DNA of 64,000 nt from Opitutaceae bacterium (GTDB taxonomy: Bacteria; Verrucomicrobiota; Verrucomicrobiia; Opitutales; Opitutaceae). A program made the position numbers and the translations under genes. The stretch is from NCBI GenBank assembly GCA_028284235.1, contig JANQSC010000052.1, forward strand, positions 1-64,000, given 5' to 3'. Below, in pieces: positions 44,759-52,467 of the stretch. Numbering within the stretch: the first letter of the stretch is position 1; each line of letters opens with the position of its first letter. A model generated the notes under the pieces. That model was not told the DNA's origin. It searched no databases and saw nothing but the letters and a program-made list of their open reading frames with translations.

Positions 44759-46564
44759 CTTCGCTTCCACCAGCACAACCCAATCCTGATCAACCAGCAA
44801 CGGAGGTTCGCCAAGGTCTTTATAGCCCAGGCCAGAGACCTCCGCAACGCTCCCCTTTTGCAAGGCTCCACCCCGAATGGGATCGTACCAACGAACCACG
44901 TAATCCGTTTCCATCTCCCCGAGATTGAGATCGATCGTCACCGAATCCGGAGCATAGATAGCGTAGATCTGACCCGGCTTCGCAAAGCAGTAGTCATCCG
45001 TCCGAGCAGTAAGCTCGTTTTGCGGATCCATTTCCCAATAAGGAAGGTAGGTTTCGAAAAACTCCAAGGCGTAGCGGGTTTGCGCCCACATATTCGCTCG
45101 CGACCGCCAATCCTCGGCCGTAAGGTCGTTATGTTCGTAGTGGGCGCCAAAATACCACTCCACTCCAGCCGCGCCCGCCATGAGGCTTCCCCAAAGCGCG
45201 TAGTGGCGAACCGTATCATGAAGCGGGTCTATCGCGTCCGGCAGAACGCCCTGGTACCATTTCCCGAGCTCGTCGAAAGTGATGAGCCACTCGTTGCCGG
45301 ACTTCGCGGATCGTCCCTTCCACTTCACCACCTCCGAGTGGGTTGTTTCGCGGCGATCAATCTGGAACGAAACCCCGTCGAGCGGAGAATGCCCCAATAG
45401 CCCCGGGAGCAAATCCTCTTTGTCGCTACGCGTGGAGTGCGTGTGAATCAGCACCGGATGATTGTAGGGGTCGTTCTCCTTGAGATAGGTCGCCATCGAA
45501 CGCTGTTGCTCGTTGTTCTGGCCTTCCGGGCGCCAATGAGCGGGTCCGTTTTCCTCGCCCAAGTTCCAGACCAACGCCAAGTGATGTCCAAAACGGGCGA
45601 TCAACTCCCGGTAGTACAATTGGCGCTGCGGCCCCGTGTCTCCCCCGTCGAGCATCAATTCGTTTTCCGTTTCCTGCGTCACTACGTGGAGCAGAATCCC
45701 CTTCTTTTGCATGTATTGAAAAAGCAACTCCCACTGGTCAAGCTTGCTGCAGTCGAAGCGCGCTCGCTCCTCGTAACTCGTGTACGGCCAAACGTCGTTG
45801 CCATCGCCAAGAATATTCAGAGTGAGAAAGTAAAGCGAGTTCATTCCCTGAGCGGCCAAGTAGTTCATGCCCCCTACAATTCCCTTGCCCTTTCCACCGC
45901 GCCAGGTGAGATCTCCTGTATTCCAATCTTGGATATGCGGCTCGAACGTGTGCAATTTGGCACTCGGAGCGGCCTCCCCTTTTCGAGCTTCGAAAACCTG
46001 TCGATACGTGCCGTCGAACCCTTCGTAAGCTAGCAAGTTTTCTGGGCTGCCGGCTCCACCCTTCAACCAAAACTTGCCGGATTCGCCGAAGCGGAAGTAG
46101 CCATCGCTGGCAACGATCCGACCGTGGGCCCGAAAGTCCCGGCCGCGCTTGTCGGACGGGATTACCTGAAAGCTCCCGGACGCCGACTCCAATGGAACGG
46201 CTTCGCCCGCATCGCGTTCGACACTAAGGGCCACTTGGCTACCGGTTCTCAAGCGGGCCCGATACGACCACTGGCCCAAGCGGTCCGGCGTAAATCGAAC
46301 CTTCCAGACATCGCCGGAATCCGCTCCGCTCTCCGCCGCGTTCCCATCGGCTGCATAAAAGCCGCGTATCTGATAGTCGGCGTCTGCATGGGTAAACTCG
46401 ACGATCAGCGCATAGTCCGTGAACGGATTCACTGGATCGTCTTCGGACGTCAAGGGTCCTTGAAACGAAAGTTCAACCGTGTGCCATTGCTTGTATTCGC
46501 TACCGAAGGAGGGCTCAACTCCAAGAACGGCAAGGAGCGGGAGAACGAGAATCGACCTTCTCAT
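44756..46564 (-). CDS. DUF5060-domain glycosidase-like protein
   Basis: 602 residues with a signal peptide (ILVLPLLAVLGVEPSFG). An N-terminal DUF5060 beta-sandwich (about 22-130, HTVELSFQGPLTSEDDPVNPF) leads into a TIM-barrel region with SGKFWLKGGAGSPENLLAYE and ALVWNLGEENG. The C-terminal domain resembles the putative collagen-binding module (YAIYAPDSVTIDLNL, VVRWYDPIRGG). Such proteins occur in polysaccharide-use loci; LVWNLGEENG may hold a catalytic Glu. The start overlaps the kelch gene by 4 bp, so the two are coupled. Confidence 0.9.
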   Translation of the reverse strand: MRRSILVLPLLAVLGVEPSFGSEYKQWHTVELSFQGPLTSEDDPVNPFTDYALIVEFTHADADYQIRGFYAADGNAAESGADSGDVWKVRFTPDRLGQWSYRARLRTGSQVALSVERDAGEAVPLESASGSFQVIPSDKRGRDFRAHGRIVASDGYFRFGESGKFWLKGGAGSPENLLAYEGFDGTYRQVFEARKGEAAPSAKLHTFEPHIQDWNTGDLTWRGGKGKGIVGGMNYLAAQGMNSLYFLTLNILGDGNDVWPYTSYEERARFDCSKLDQWELLFQYMQKKGILLHVVTQETENELMLDGGDTGPQRQLYYRELIARFGHHLALVWNLGEENGPAHWRPEGQNNEQQRSMATYLKENDPYNHPVLIHTHSTRSDKEDLLPGLLGHSPLDGVSFQIDRRETTHSEVVKWKGRSAKSGNEWLITFDELGKWYQGVLPDAIDPLHDTVRHYALWGSLMAGAAGVEWYFGAHYEHNDLTAEDWRSRANMWAQTRYALEFFETYLPYWEMDPQNELTARTDDYCFAKPGQIYAIYAPDSVTIDLNLGEMETDYVVRWYDPIRGGALQKGSVAEVSGLGYKDLGEPPLLVDQDWVVLVEAK

Positions 46565-47532
46565 TCGATTTTAAACCGCTCCATCGACGTTAGCTCGGGG
46601 CTCCCTCCCCGGTTTCCACAACCGGAACAGGTATATAGGTGCCCGCCGAACAGGAATATGCCCGTTCCATGGCGCCCTCGTTGTAGTGAAGGCAATGACG
46701 TCCAGCGTTCCGTTCGCGTATCGTAGGCTTCTACCTCGTCATGAGCTTGGACTTGGGCGCCGCTTTCGCCCCCCGCGACAACGACTTTCGAATCGAACGT
46801 CATCGTGAACGAACCCGCTCTCGGCGTCGGTATCAGCGTCTTCAACACGCTCCATTCGCCTCGCTCAAAGTCATAAACATCGACCTCCGGTACTACGTCG
46901 CTGAAAGAGACTCCCGGCTTAATCGAGGACAACCGACCCCCGACTGCGTAGAGCTTTCCATCCAGCACGCCCACTTGGAAGTGGTCGCGCTTGTGCGGGG
47001 CTCGAGGGAGAATTTTCCATTCCCCGCTTTCCGGCGAATACTCGTCGAACCAATCTACATGGCCATCAACATGGCCGTTTACTATTCCACCGACGATATA
47101 GATTTTCTCGTCAACCAAGGCCACTCCTGAGGCCCCGCGACGACGAGCGGCGGGAATTCCGGCTCCCCACTCCCAACTATCGGCACCCGGGACGTAGGCG
47201 ATAACGCGGTCTAACGGAGTCTCCCGGGGCCACCCTCCAGTAAATGCTCCTATCATCAGTATCCTGTCTTTGTATACGATGGGCTGGAAGTGGTGCACCT
47301 CGACGGGCGGGGGCGAGCCTTCTCTCCAGCTATTCGTTTCCGGAGAATAGATGCTGACCGGTCTAATTCCGCGACCACCGAGCAGATAGAACTCGCCCTC
47401 GAATTCGACAAAGGCAGCTTCATGGCGAGCGACGGGTTCGCCGATTGTGTCCATCGTTTCCCATTCCGCCCCTATTAGACTGGTGCAGACTGCGAACAAT
47501 ACGCTAGCGATTATGAGCGTGTATATTTTCAT
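46561..47532 (-). CDS. Secreted kelch-repeat protein
   Basis: 323 residues with a signal peptide (YTLIIASVLFAVCTSLIGA). About six kelch motifs (for example EGEFYLLGGRGI, VDEKIYIVGGIVNG, DGKLYAVGGRLS, DSKVVVAGGESG) predict a beta-propeller. Similar proteins include sialic-acid mutarotases, but kelch propellers also bind glycans or partners. First gene of the kelch-DUF5060 pair, so a carbohydrate role is likely. Confidence 0.88.
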   Translation of the reverse strand: MKIYTLIIASVLFAVCTSLIGAEWETMDTIGEPVARHEAAFVEFEGEFYLLGGRGIRPVSIYSPETNSWREGSPPPVEVHHFQPIVYKDRILMIGAFTGGWPRETPLDRVIAYVPGADSWEWGAGIPAARRRGASGVALVDEKIYIVGGIVNGHVDGHVDWFDEYSPESGEWKILPRAPHKRDHFQVGVLDGKLYAVGGRLSSIKPGVSFSDVVPEVDVYDFERGEWSVLKTLIPTPRAGSFTMTFDSKVVVAGGESGAQVQAHDEVEAYDTRTERWTSLPSLQRGRHGTGIFLFGGHLYTCSGCGNRGGSPELTSMERFKIE

Positions 47533-47779
47533 GGGACTAGCAGTAAATGAGCATCGTGTATGGATACATCAAATATCTCGTTTCAGCACACTCCCTAAAT
47601 CACTCGAATATATGAATAGCCTCACCTGCATCGATAGCTGGAGGGCAGCGTCCCGATTTACTGCCCGTGGTCGCCCCGGGGCTCGCGCGCCTCAGCGCAG
47701 TGGATATCTTTGAATCGGAACGATTTGGGCGCTTCCACTATCGGAACGAAACCGAAACCCAAAGACGCGAACCGTCCGG

Positions 47780-48034
47780 CTACTTCTTTCGAATCAAGCC
47801 GATCGCGAACAACAGGACCACAGCGCCGACGGTCGCGGTCACGATCGGGCCGACCCACTTGCCGCCCACAGAGACATCGAATACGTCAAACAACCAGCCT
47901 CCAAGCACCGCTCCCAGTACTCCGGTCACAATATTGCCGACGAGGCCAAATCCGCCGCCCTTCATGATGATGCCGGCCAACCAACCGGCGATGCCTCCGA
48001 TCACCAGAAAAAATAACAATTGCTCGAGGTCCAT
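47780..48034 (-). CDS. GlsB/YeaQ/YmgE-family stress membrane protein
   Basis: 84 residues from MDLEQLLFFLVIGG, with AAAGGAAAC upstream. Three Gly-rich membrane segments (GGIAGWLAGIIMKGGGFGLVG, as GGIAGWLAGIIM and GGGFGLVGNIVTG; VLGGWLF; GAVVLLFAIGLI). Transglycosylase-associated/stress-response family; molecular role unknown. The longer open frame upstream (to 48157) is not conserved-looking. Confidence 0.9.
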   Translation of the reverse strand: MDLEQLLFFLVIGGIAGWLAGIIMKGGGFGLVGNIVTGVLGAVLGGWLFDVFDVSVGGKWVGPIVTATVGAVVLLFAIGLIRKK

Positions 48035-48166
48035 GTGAGTTTCCTTTCGATGTGGTTCGTCTTGCCCCAACGAAAGAAGCCAACATGAAAATTGTCTGAG
48101 AGGCAAGTTCAGGGCCAGAATCGTCGATTTCCCGAGGATAGTCGATCGCCTTCGCAAGAGTCAGTC

Positions 48167-48236
48167 GGTTCGCCCGGAGGGATTTGAACCCGCGACCAAC
48201 CCCGACCGCGTCGGGGCTGCTCCAACCGTGCAACAG
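48167..48236 (-). pseudogene. tRNA-derived pseudo-copy 1, anticodon arm replaced by hairpin
   Basis: The T arm and acceptor side of the adjacent tRNA-Ile are recognisable (TTGGTCGCGGGTTCAAATCC, then CTCCGGGCGAACC). The anticodon arm is replaced by a 17-nt perfect hairpin CCCCGAC-GCG-GTCGGGG (48200-48216), and the D arm is decayed (GTTGCACGGTTGGAGCAG). Confidence 0.7.
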
Positions 48237-48248
48237 GGGCGACTCGGC

Positions 48249-48326
<78 letters not shown>

Positions 48327-48385
48327 TTAGACAAAAGTCCGGCTATCAAAGCCGCTTGGTCGACCTTTGCAAGATTTCTATCGGC

Positions 48386-48449
48386 AGATTTGAACCCACG
48401 ACCAACCCCGACCCCGTCGGGGCTGCTCTAACCGCTGAGCTACAGGCCC
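48386..48449 (-). pseudogene. tRNA-derived pseudo-copy 2, anticodon arm replaced by hairpin
   Basis: The 5' half is identical to the intact tRNA (GGGCCTGTAGCTCAGCGGTT, AGAGCA). A hairpin CCCCGAC-GGG-GTCGGGG (48406-48422) then stands in place of the anticodon arm, followed by TTGGTCGTGGGTTCAAATC. The acceptor 3' strand is missing. Confidence 0.75.
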
Positions 48450-48546
48450 GGTTAGAAAAGGCTTGGAACAAACCCGCGGCATATCGTTGGCAAGACGTTT
48501 AGGGCGGGAGCTACTCTAGCCACCCTCTCGAAGGTACTCAATCCCT

Positions 48547-48762
48547 TCACGGGTTCTTCGATCGCTTTAGCATTGCCTCGACTTCCCTGGCTTCCGCCAC
48601 AGATCCGTAGTTCCGAGGTACCACGAGCCTAAGAGGAATGCCAAGCCGCTTCGTGGAGTACACCATTCCTGAGTTGTGACGCTCTAGCCGTGCCTCCAAA
48701 TCAGTTGTGGATCCGATGCAGTAACGACCAGAAGTTCCTTGGAGAAAATGCACGAACGCCAT
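48547..48762 (-). pseudogene. GIY-YIG nuclease-like gene, shortened and degenerate
   Basis: 71 residues. Similar to small GIY-YIG (UPF0213-like) proteins: ARLERHNSGMVYSTKR, EAREVEAMLKRSKNP. The paired motifs read VHF...YCIGST in place of VYF...YYIGST, so key tyrosines are lost. The frame stops right after KRSKNP, where family members continue (KAIEYL); a shifted frame downstream still encodes GIEYL-like residues. Probably inactive. Confidence 0.6.
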
Positions 48763-48820
48763 CCCAAAAGTGGGTTAGCTACTTCGAGCCCGCATTCAGG
48801 CCCTGGTTTCCGATACCGGA

Positions 48821-49011
48821 AGCGACAACCAGCCCCACTATGATCATCATTGCCTCCGGCATCTCTTCGTGAGCAACGCAATCGAGAAGGGTATCGACTT
48901 TAAGACGATTGCCTCGCGGATCGGGCACAAGGATGGGGGCTTCTCGTCGCGAAGACGTACGGACATTTACGGGATACGCATTCTCACGAAATGGCGAAAC
49001 TGATGAACTGA
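48821..49011 (+). pseudogene. Tyrosine recombinase remnant 1 (frameshifted C-terminus)
   Basis: One frame encodes HHCLRHLFVSNAIEKG then IDFKTIASRIGHKDGG, with the H-x-L-R box and the second His. A shifted frame then gives LVAKTYGHLRDTHSHEMAKL up to a stop at 49011, with the catalytic Tyr in KTYGHLR. Both halves match the C-terminus of a phage-type integrase. The N-terminal part is missing. Confidence 0.8.
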
Positions 49012-49037
49012 AAAGGGAGCGCCGAAGCGCTCCCTTT
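49012..49037 (-). terminator. Bidirectional terminator-like hairpin
   Basis: An 11-bp perfect stem (AAAGGGAGCGC / GCGCTCCCTTT) with a four-base loop. On the minus strand it follows the 91-residue orphan gene and continues into TTTT; on the plus strand it follows the integrase remnant. Confidence 0.85.
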
Positions 49038-49063
49038 AAATTCGCAACGTATTCGCTTTAGAC

Positions 49064-49339
49064 TTACCGAATATTTCTCAACCAAGGCATCAGCAGGGTC
49101 GAAAAATCAGTTCCGTCTTCTGACTCGAATGCGAATCCGAACTTAGAATTTGGATGTAGTTTCTTAATATCTACGATTTCTTCTATTATTGAGAGGCCCC
49201 AAAGCATGGCTTCCCGTTTGCTACGGAATCCGCACTCATCTTTGACTGCTAGCAGCCTCTCGTCTTCCTCGCTTGTGATGTCGAACTGGACGTTTACTTT
49301 ACCAGACTTCGTCACAGGTTCTGTTGCTGTTGAAGGCAT
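49064..49339 (-). CDS. Small orphan protein, possible ribbon-helix-helix type
   Basis: 91 residues. A strand-like segment (KVNVQFDITSEEDERLLAVK) is followed by two helices (FRSKREAMLWGLSIIEEIVDI), a layout like small ribbon-helix-helix DNA-binding proteins, but no family is recognised. It has its own terminator. Such genes on islands often autoregulate or act as antitoxins; no toxin partner is visible. Confidence 0.55.
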   Translation of the reverse strand: MPSTATEPVTKSGKVNVQFDITSEEDERLLAVKDECGFRSKREAMLWGLSIIEEIVDIKKLHPNSKFGFAFESEDGTDFSTLLMPWLRNIR

Positions 49340-49662
49340 TTTGTATTAGTTAGTTATGGATTGTGAATGCTGGAGACACCCTTGTGCAGAGTGATTTTAT
49401 CTGTAAGATTGCTATTCTAACCCATTAGAATTATCAATAACAACTGACTTTACCTACTCTGTTATAAGATTTTCTAATGATTAAGTTCCCATTGTATTCT
49501 GATTAGTTTATTCTTGATCCCGCAAGTTTCCCTGATACATTCTCGAAATCGAAAAGCAAAGGCGACCGCCTTTACCCTAACCCCAACACGTGTTTGAGTT
49601 GGTCCCCATTCGGCCACGCTCCACACTTAACCCCCCCCTACAGAAAAAAATGACTAAATATT
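49340..49662. other. 323-bp AT-rich gap without a recognisable feature
   Basis: AT-rich with a few short homopolymer runs (a run of nine C residues near 49630). No open frame, tRNA or clear inverted repeat is seen. It may hold promoters for the flanking divergent small genes. Confidence 0.5.
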
Positions 49663-49929
49663 ATGAAAAAGGGAGCCTCCATGGATGGTACGCGGCTTCG
49701 CTTGACTTCGGATAGCCGAGTACGAATCGAAATCGCCAATTGGCGGACTCGTGAGGTGAGATTCCGTTATCTCAATGACGATGAGATGAAGGGAAAGCCC
49801 ATGAGTATTCGTGCGAGGGTATTGTCTTCTGTCGCGAGAATAGTTCCACTCGCAGTGATTGCGGTGATTGGAGAAATTTTTAGAAGAGCTGTTGAAGTAG
49901 TTTGCCAACTATTTTCATCCGGATCTTGA
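49663..49929 (+). CDS. Small orphan protein with C-terminal membrane segment
   Basis: 88 residues, no recognised family. The N-terminal half is basic and beta-like (TRLRLTSDSRVRIEIANW); the C-terminal half has a hydrophobic helix (VARIVPLAVIAVIGEIF). There is no good ribosome-binding site, so translation could start at an internal Met. A proper terminator follows, which supports a real transcript. Confidence 0.45.
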   Translation: MKKGASMDGTRLRLTSDSRVRIEIANWRTREVRFRYLNDDEMKGKPMSIRARVLSSVARIVPLAVIAVIGEIFRRAVEVVCQLFSSGS

Positions 49930-49953
49930 GCGAATTCCGGAAACATCCCAAAA

Positions 49954-49992
49954 AGAGAGCGAGCTGGTATAGTTCGCTCTCTAACTGTTTTT
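49954..49992 (+). terminator. Terminator after the 88-residue orphan gene
   Basis: Stem AGAGAGCGA / TCGCTCTCT with an 11-nt loop, then AACTGTTTTT. Confidence 0.8.
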
Positions 49993-50089
49993 GGCGTTCA
50001 TTCCACCCCCAACTCCTGGCACGAAATTGAGTAGCCCATTTTATTCGGCAATGGTCTACGAGAAATGGAATTTGCGACTACCCTAAGTT

Positions 50090-50257
50090 CAGCCGCACAA
50101 CATGCGGCAATTTCTTTCCGACAACGCTAATGCGAAAGGTATGGACTTTAACACGATTGCATCATGGATGGGCACAAAGATGGCAGATTGCTAGATCCGA
50201 AAATCTATGCCCACCTTCGCGACACACTCTCATGAAATGGCCAAGCTAGTGGCTTGA
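50090..50257 (+). pseudogene. Tyrosine recombinase remnant 2 (frameshifted)
   Basis: HNMRQFLSDNANAKGMDFNT then IASWMG, followed after shifts by LLDPKIYAHLRDT and HEMAKLVA and a stop. Compared with remnant 1, the GHKDGG segment is disrupted (GTKMADC) and a base is missing before HEMAKL. A second, more decayed integrase C-terminus. Confidence 0.72.
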
Positions 50258-50289
50258 ATTCAAATAGACTTAGTCTTAGATTAGTGCTT

Positions 50290-51720
50290 ATGAGTGTCGA
50301 AGATGAGAGGACATACGATAAGGCAATCGTTGGGCTTCGTGGCGTTCAAAGTGATTTTTTTGACCTAATTCAAAGTCACTCGCTTTTTAGTCGTATCCAA
50401 ATTATAGATCGTGAAAGCTGCCTGATAAACAAAAGTGGATGTGAAAATCCGGATACAGAAAGAGAAATTCTGGAGTTCTTTGAGTCGATCAATTCTTTCT
50501 GGAGATCGAACTACACAACAATCCAGAGTTTAATCAAAAAGCTCCCAGGACGATACGTGAATATTGACCAAGGTCAACTACTGCCCGCTTTACGCAAGTA
50601 CGGTCTCTTTTTCGACGGGCTCTTAGTCACGGATCAATTACAACTCTCTGCAACAGATACTCTAGAGGATACGCATTATAGGTCATTGTCTGGTCCACTT
50701 CATATGAGTCTTAGTGCAGTTGCTCGTTATATTGCGAATATAGACTTGTTTCTTCCCAAAAAAGGAGTGCCGAAAGCGTTTCTTGTTCCATCAATGAAAT
50801 GCACTGATTCAAATTACAAAGACCACTGGACAAACAGTTCTCTATCAATTGCGACAAATTTTTTTTCGGAGCTATGCGACAATCAATTTGATTCACTCTA
50901 TTCCTGCGGTGAGTATTCACTAAGTTCAAATATATCCGAATCAAGACTCAACCCAGATTTGCTCAAGCGAATTTTTCATTTTAGGGGGGCCTCCAATTTA
51001 GAGCACCATGCTCAACTATTTCGAGAAGCGATGAGAAAAGAACAAGGTAGGGTTTACGGTGACGAATTTACGCCATTGTATTTCACATTGCTAGACGCTT
51101 CAGGCAGAATCCACGAATATGAAAAATTTTCTTCAGAAGCCTACTTCTGGGGTCAAACAAATTCGATCCCCATTCCAAATGACATAGAGTTGTATAAATG
51201 GTGGGCAACAAGCAGTAGCAGGCACAGCTCGAAGGCACTTGGGCTCCCCTACGATGAAGACAGTCTATTTTTATTTGCTGGAGAATCACAGAATCTAGGA
51301 TTTTTGCAAAACGTCCCAATCCAGGATTTTATAGAAGCAGCGAACCTTTCATCAGCCCAGAGATTCAGGAGCGAACTTAAGCTGTCAGACAGCATGATTC
51401 GGTCCATGAGAACCCATGCCCAATCCAACGATTTCGACGCTATAGCGAACAGCATAATTGATGCCATCAAAAAAATTGATAGTGAGCAGGATAAAGAGAT
51501 ACAGAGAGCCAACAGAGAATTCATGATTAACGCTAGTGGCACAACATGGGCAATTGGGCTACTTATCCTATCTCAGGCTTTCCCCCCACTTAGTTTCCTA
51601 AGCCTACTCGGTGGTGGATCAATTATAGGAACCGTGCTTGCCGCGAAAAAGCGAAAAAGGATTCTCGACAAAATAAAGAGTAGGCCAATCACTGCGCTGT
51701 GCAATTGGCATGCCAAATGA
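50290..51720 (+). CDS. Large orphan protein of the tRNA island, membrane-anchored at the C-terminus
   Basis: 476 residues from the ATG of MSVEDERTYDKAI; the open frame continues upstream to a TTG inside the integrase remnant. I recognise no family. Base use is clearly AT-richer than the chromosome. Residues 1-400 look soluble and mixed alpha/beta (EILEFFESINSFWRSNY, GKLPGRYVNIDQG-like KLPGRYVNIDQGQLLPALRK). A helical segment (IANSIIDAIKKIDSEQDKEI) leads to two hydrophobic stretches (TTWAIGLLILSQAF, LSLLGGGSIIGTVLAA) and a basic tail. As the only long intact gene on the island, a defence or exclusion role is possible but unproven. Confidence 0.7.
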   Translation: MSVEDERTYDKAIVGLRGVQSDFFDLIQSHSLFSRIQIIDRESCLINKSGCENPDTEREILEFFESINSFWRSNYTTIQSLIKKLPGRYVNIDQGQLLPALRKYGLFFDGLLVTDQLQLSATDTLEDTHYRSLSGPLHMSLSAVARYIANIDLFLPKKGVPKAFLVPSMKCTDSNYKDHWTNSSLSIATNFFSELCDNQFDSLYSCGEYSLSSNISESRLNPDLLKRIFHFRGASNLEHHAQLFREAMRKEQGRVYGDEFTPLYFTLLDASGRIHEYEKFSSEAYFWGQTNSIPIPNDIELYKWWATSSSRHSSKALGLPYDEDSLFLFAGESQNLGFLQNVPIQDFIEAANLSSAQRFRSELKLSDSMIRSMRTHAQSNDFDAIANSIIDAIKKIDSEQDKEIQRANREFMINASGTTWAIGLLILSQAFPPLSFLSLLGGGSIIGTVLAAKKRKRILDKIKSRPITALCNWHAK

Positions 51721-52092
51721 AGACATAGTATCACTTTCAATAGTCATATCAACGACCTTCTTAGATAAGAAAACTCCCCGGAAACGCAAAGCGTTCAACC
51801 GAGTGCGGAACAGATCTATCTCTAAATGTTTGGCTTGTCGCTCTTTCGTAGCCTACATCGACCCTGCGAAACATTTGAAACTCTCTTCGGTTTCTTGCCG
51901 TCCCCAATCCTCTCTTCCCGATTTTGTAGCGACTGGATCCGATTTTGAATCGACTTGTACCAAAAAATATCGATCGAGATCGAATTTCTCTGCGACTCTC
52001 GTTGACTCTGTTACGCAAGAAGAACGAACGGTCACCTTGTTCGCTCCCTAAAACGGAACGCTTCGCCCGAAACCGATCTCAAACGCTGAACT
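51721..52092. other. 372-bp gap, no supported gene
   Basis: Open frames exist on both strands (51710-52051 plus, 51761-52035 minus), but both are rich in Arg/Ser without a recognisable fold or start signal. The sequence contains short TCGA-rich runs (ATCGATCGAGATCGA near 51968). Confidence 0.4.
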
Positions 52093-52286
52093 ATGGCACA
52101 TTTCCCCGAGAGTCTCCCTCATTCTGAATGGGATTTTTCCGAAATCGACGGAGAGGACCCGAACCGAGCTTTCCTTTACGAATACGCCAGAGACTCTGAC
52201 CGCATCAAATCCCAAGTGAACCTACTCAGGGAGATGGATGGCTTCTGGTCTCCGTCAATGAGAGAACGAGATATCGAGTGTTTCGT
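52093..52286 (+). pseudogene. Truncated orphan gene cut at the island edge
   Basis: The N-terminal about 64 residues (LPHSEWDFSEIDGEDPNRAF, LYEYARDSDRIKSQV) look like a natural protein start. The frame then runs straight into the tRNA-derived sequence at 52287 and stops at 52329. The remainder of the gene is missing, which supports a recombination junction here. Confidence 0.55.
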
Positions 52287-52375
52287 GATGAGTCCGCTGC
52301 CCTCACCGCTGAGCTACAGGCCCGGTTAGATGAAAGTCTGGCTAACAAAACCTGTCGCCACACCTTCGCGAGAAC
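52287..52375 (-). repeat. tRNA-Ile 5' half and flank, distal attachment-site copy
   Basis: Minus strand: GGGCCTGTAGCTCAGCGGTG, AGGGCAGCGGACTCAT, ending at the anticodon, plus about 50 bp of the tRNA upstream flank. It diverges from the intact tRNA exactly after the anticodon. It forms a direct repeat with 48286-48375. Confidence 0.75.
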
Positions 52376-52467
52376 ACAATCACGGATTCACGCGAGGAAT
52401 CCGATGCGAGAAATGTTCGCCATACTCATTCCATCCAAGCACTCTCAAATCACTTTTCTCGTGCCCC

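Noticed and set aside
51710..52051. Small open frames in the gap after the 476-residue orphan
   Set aside because: No plausible start signal or fold; Arg/Ser-rich in every frame.
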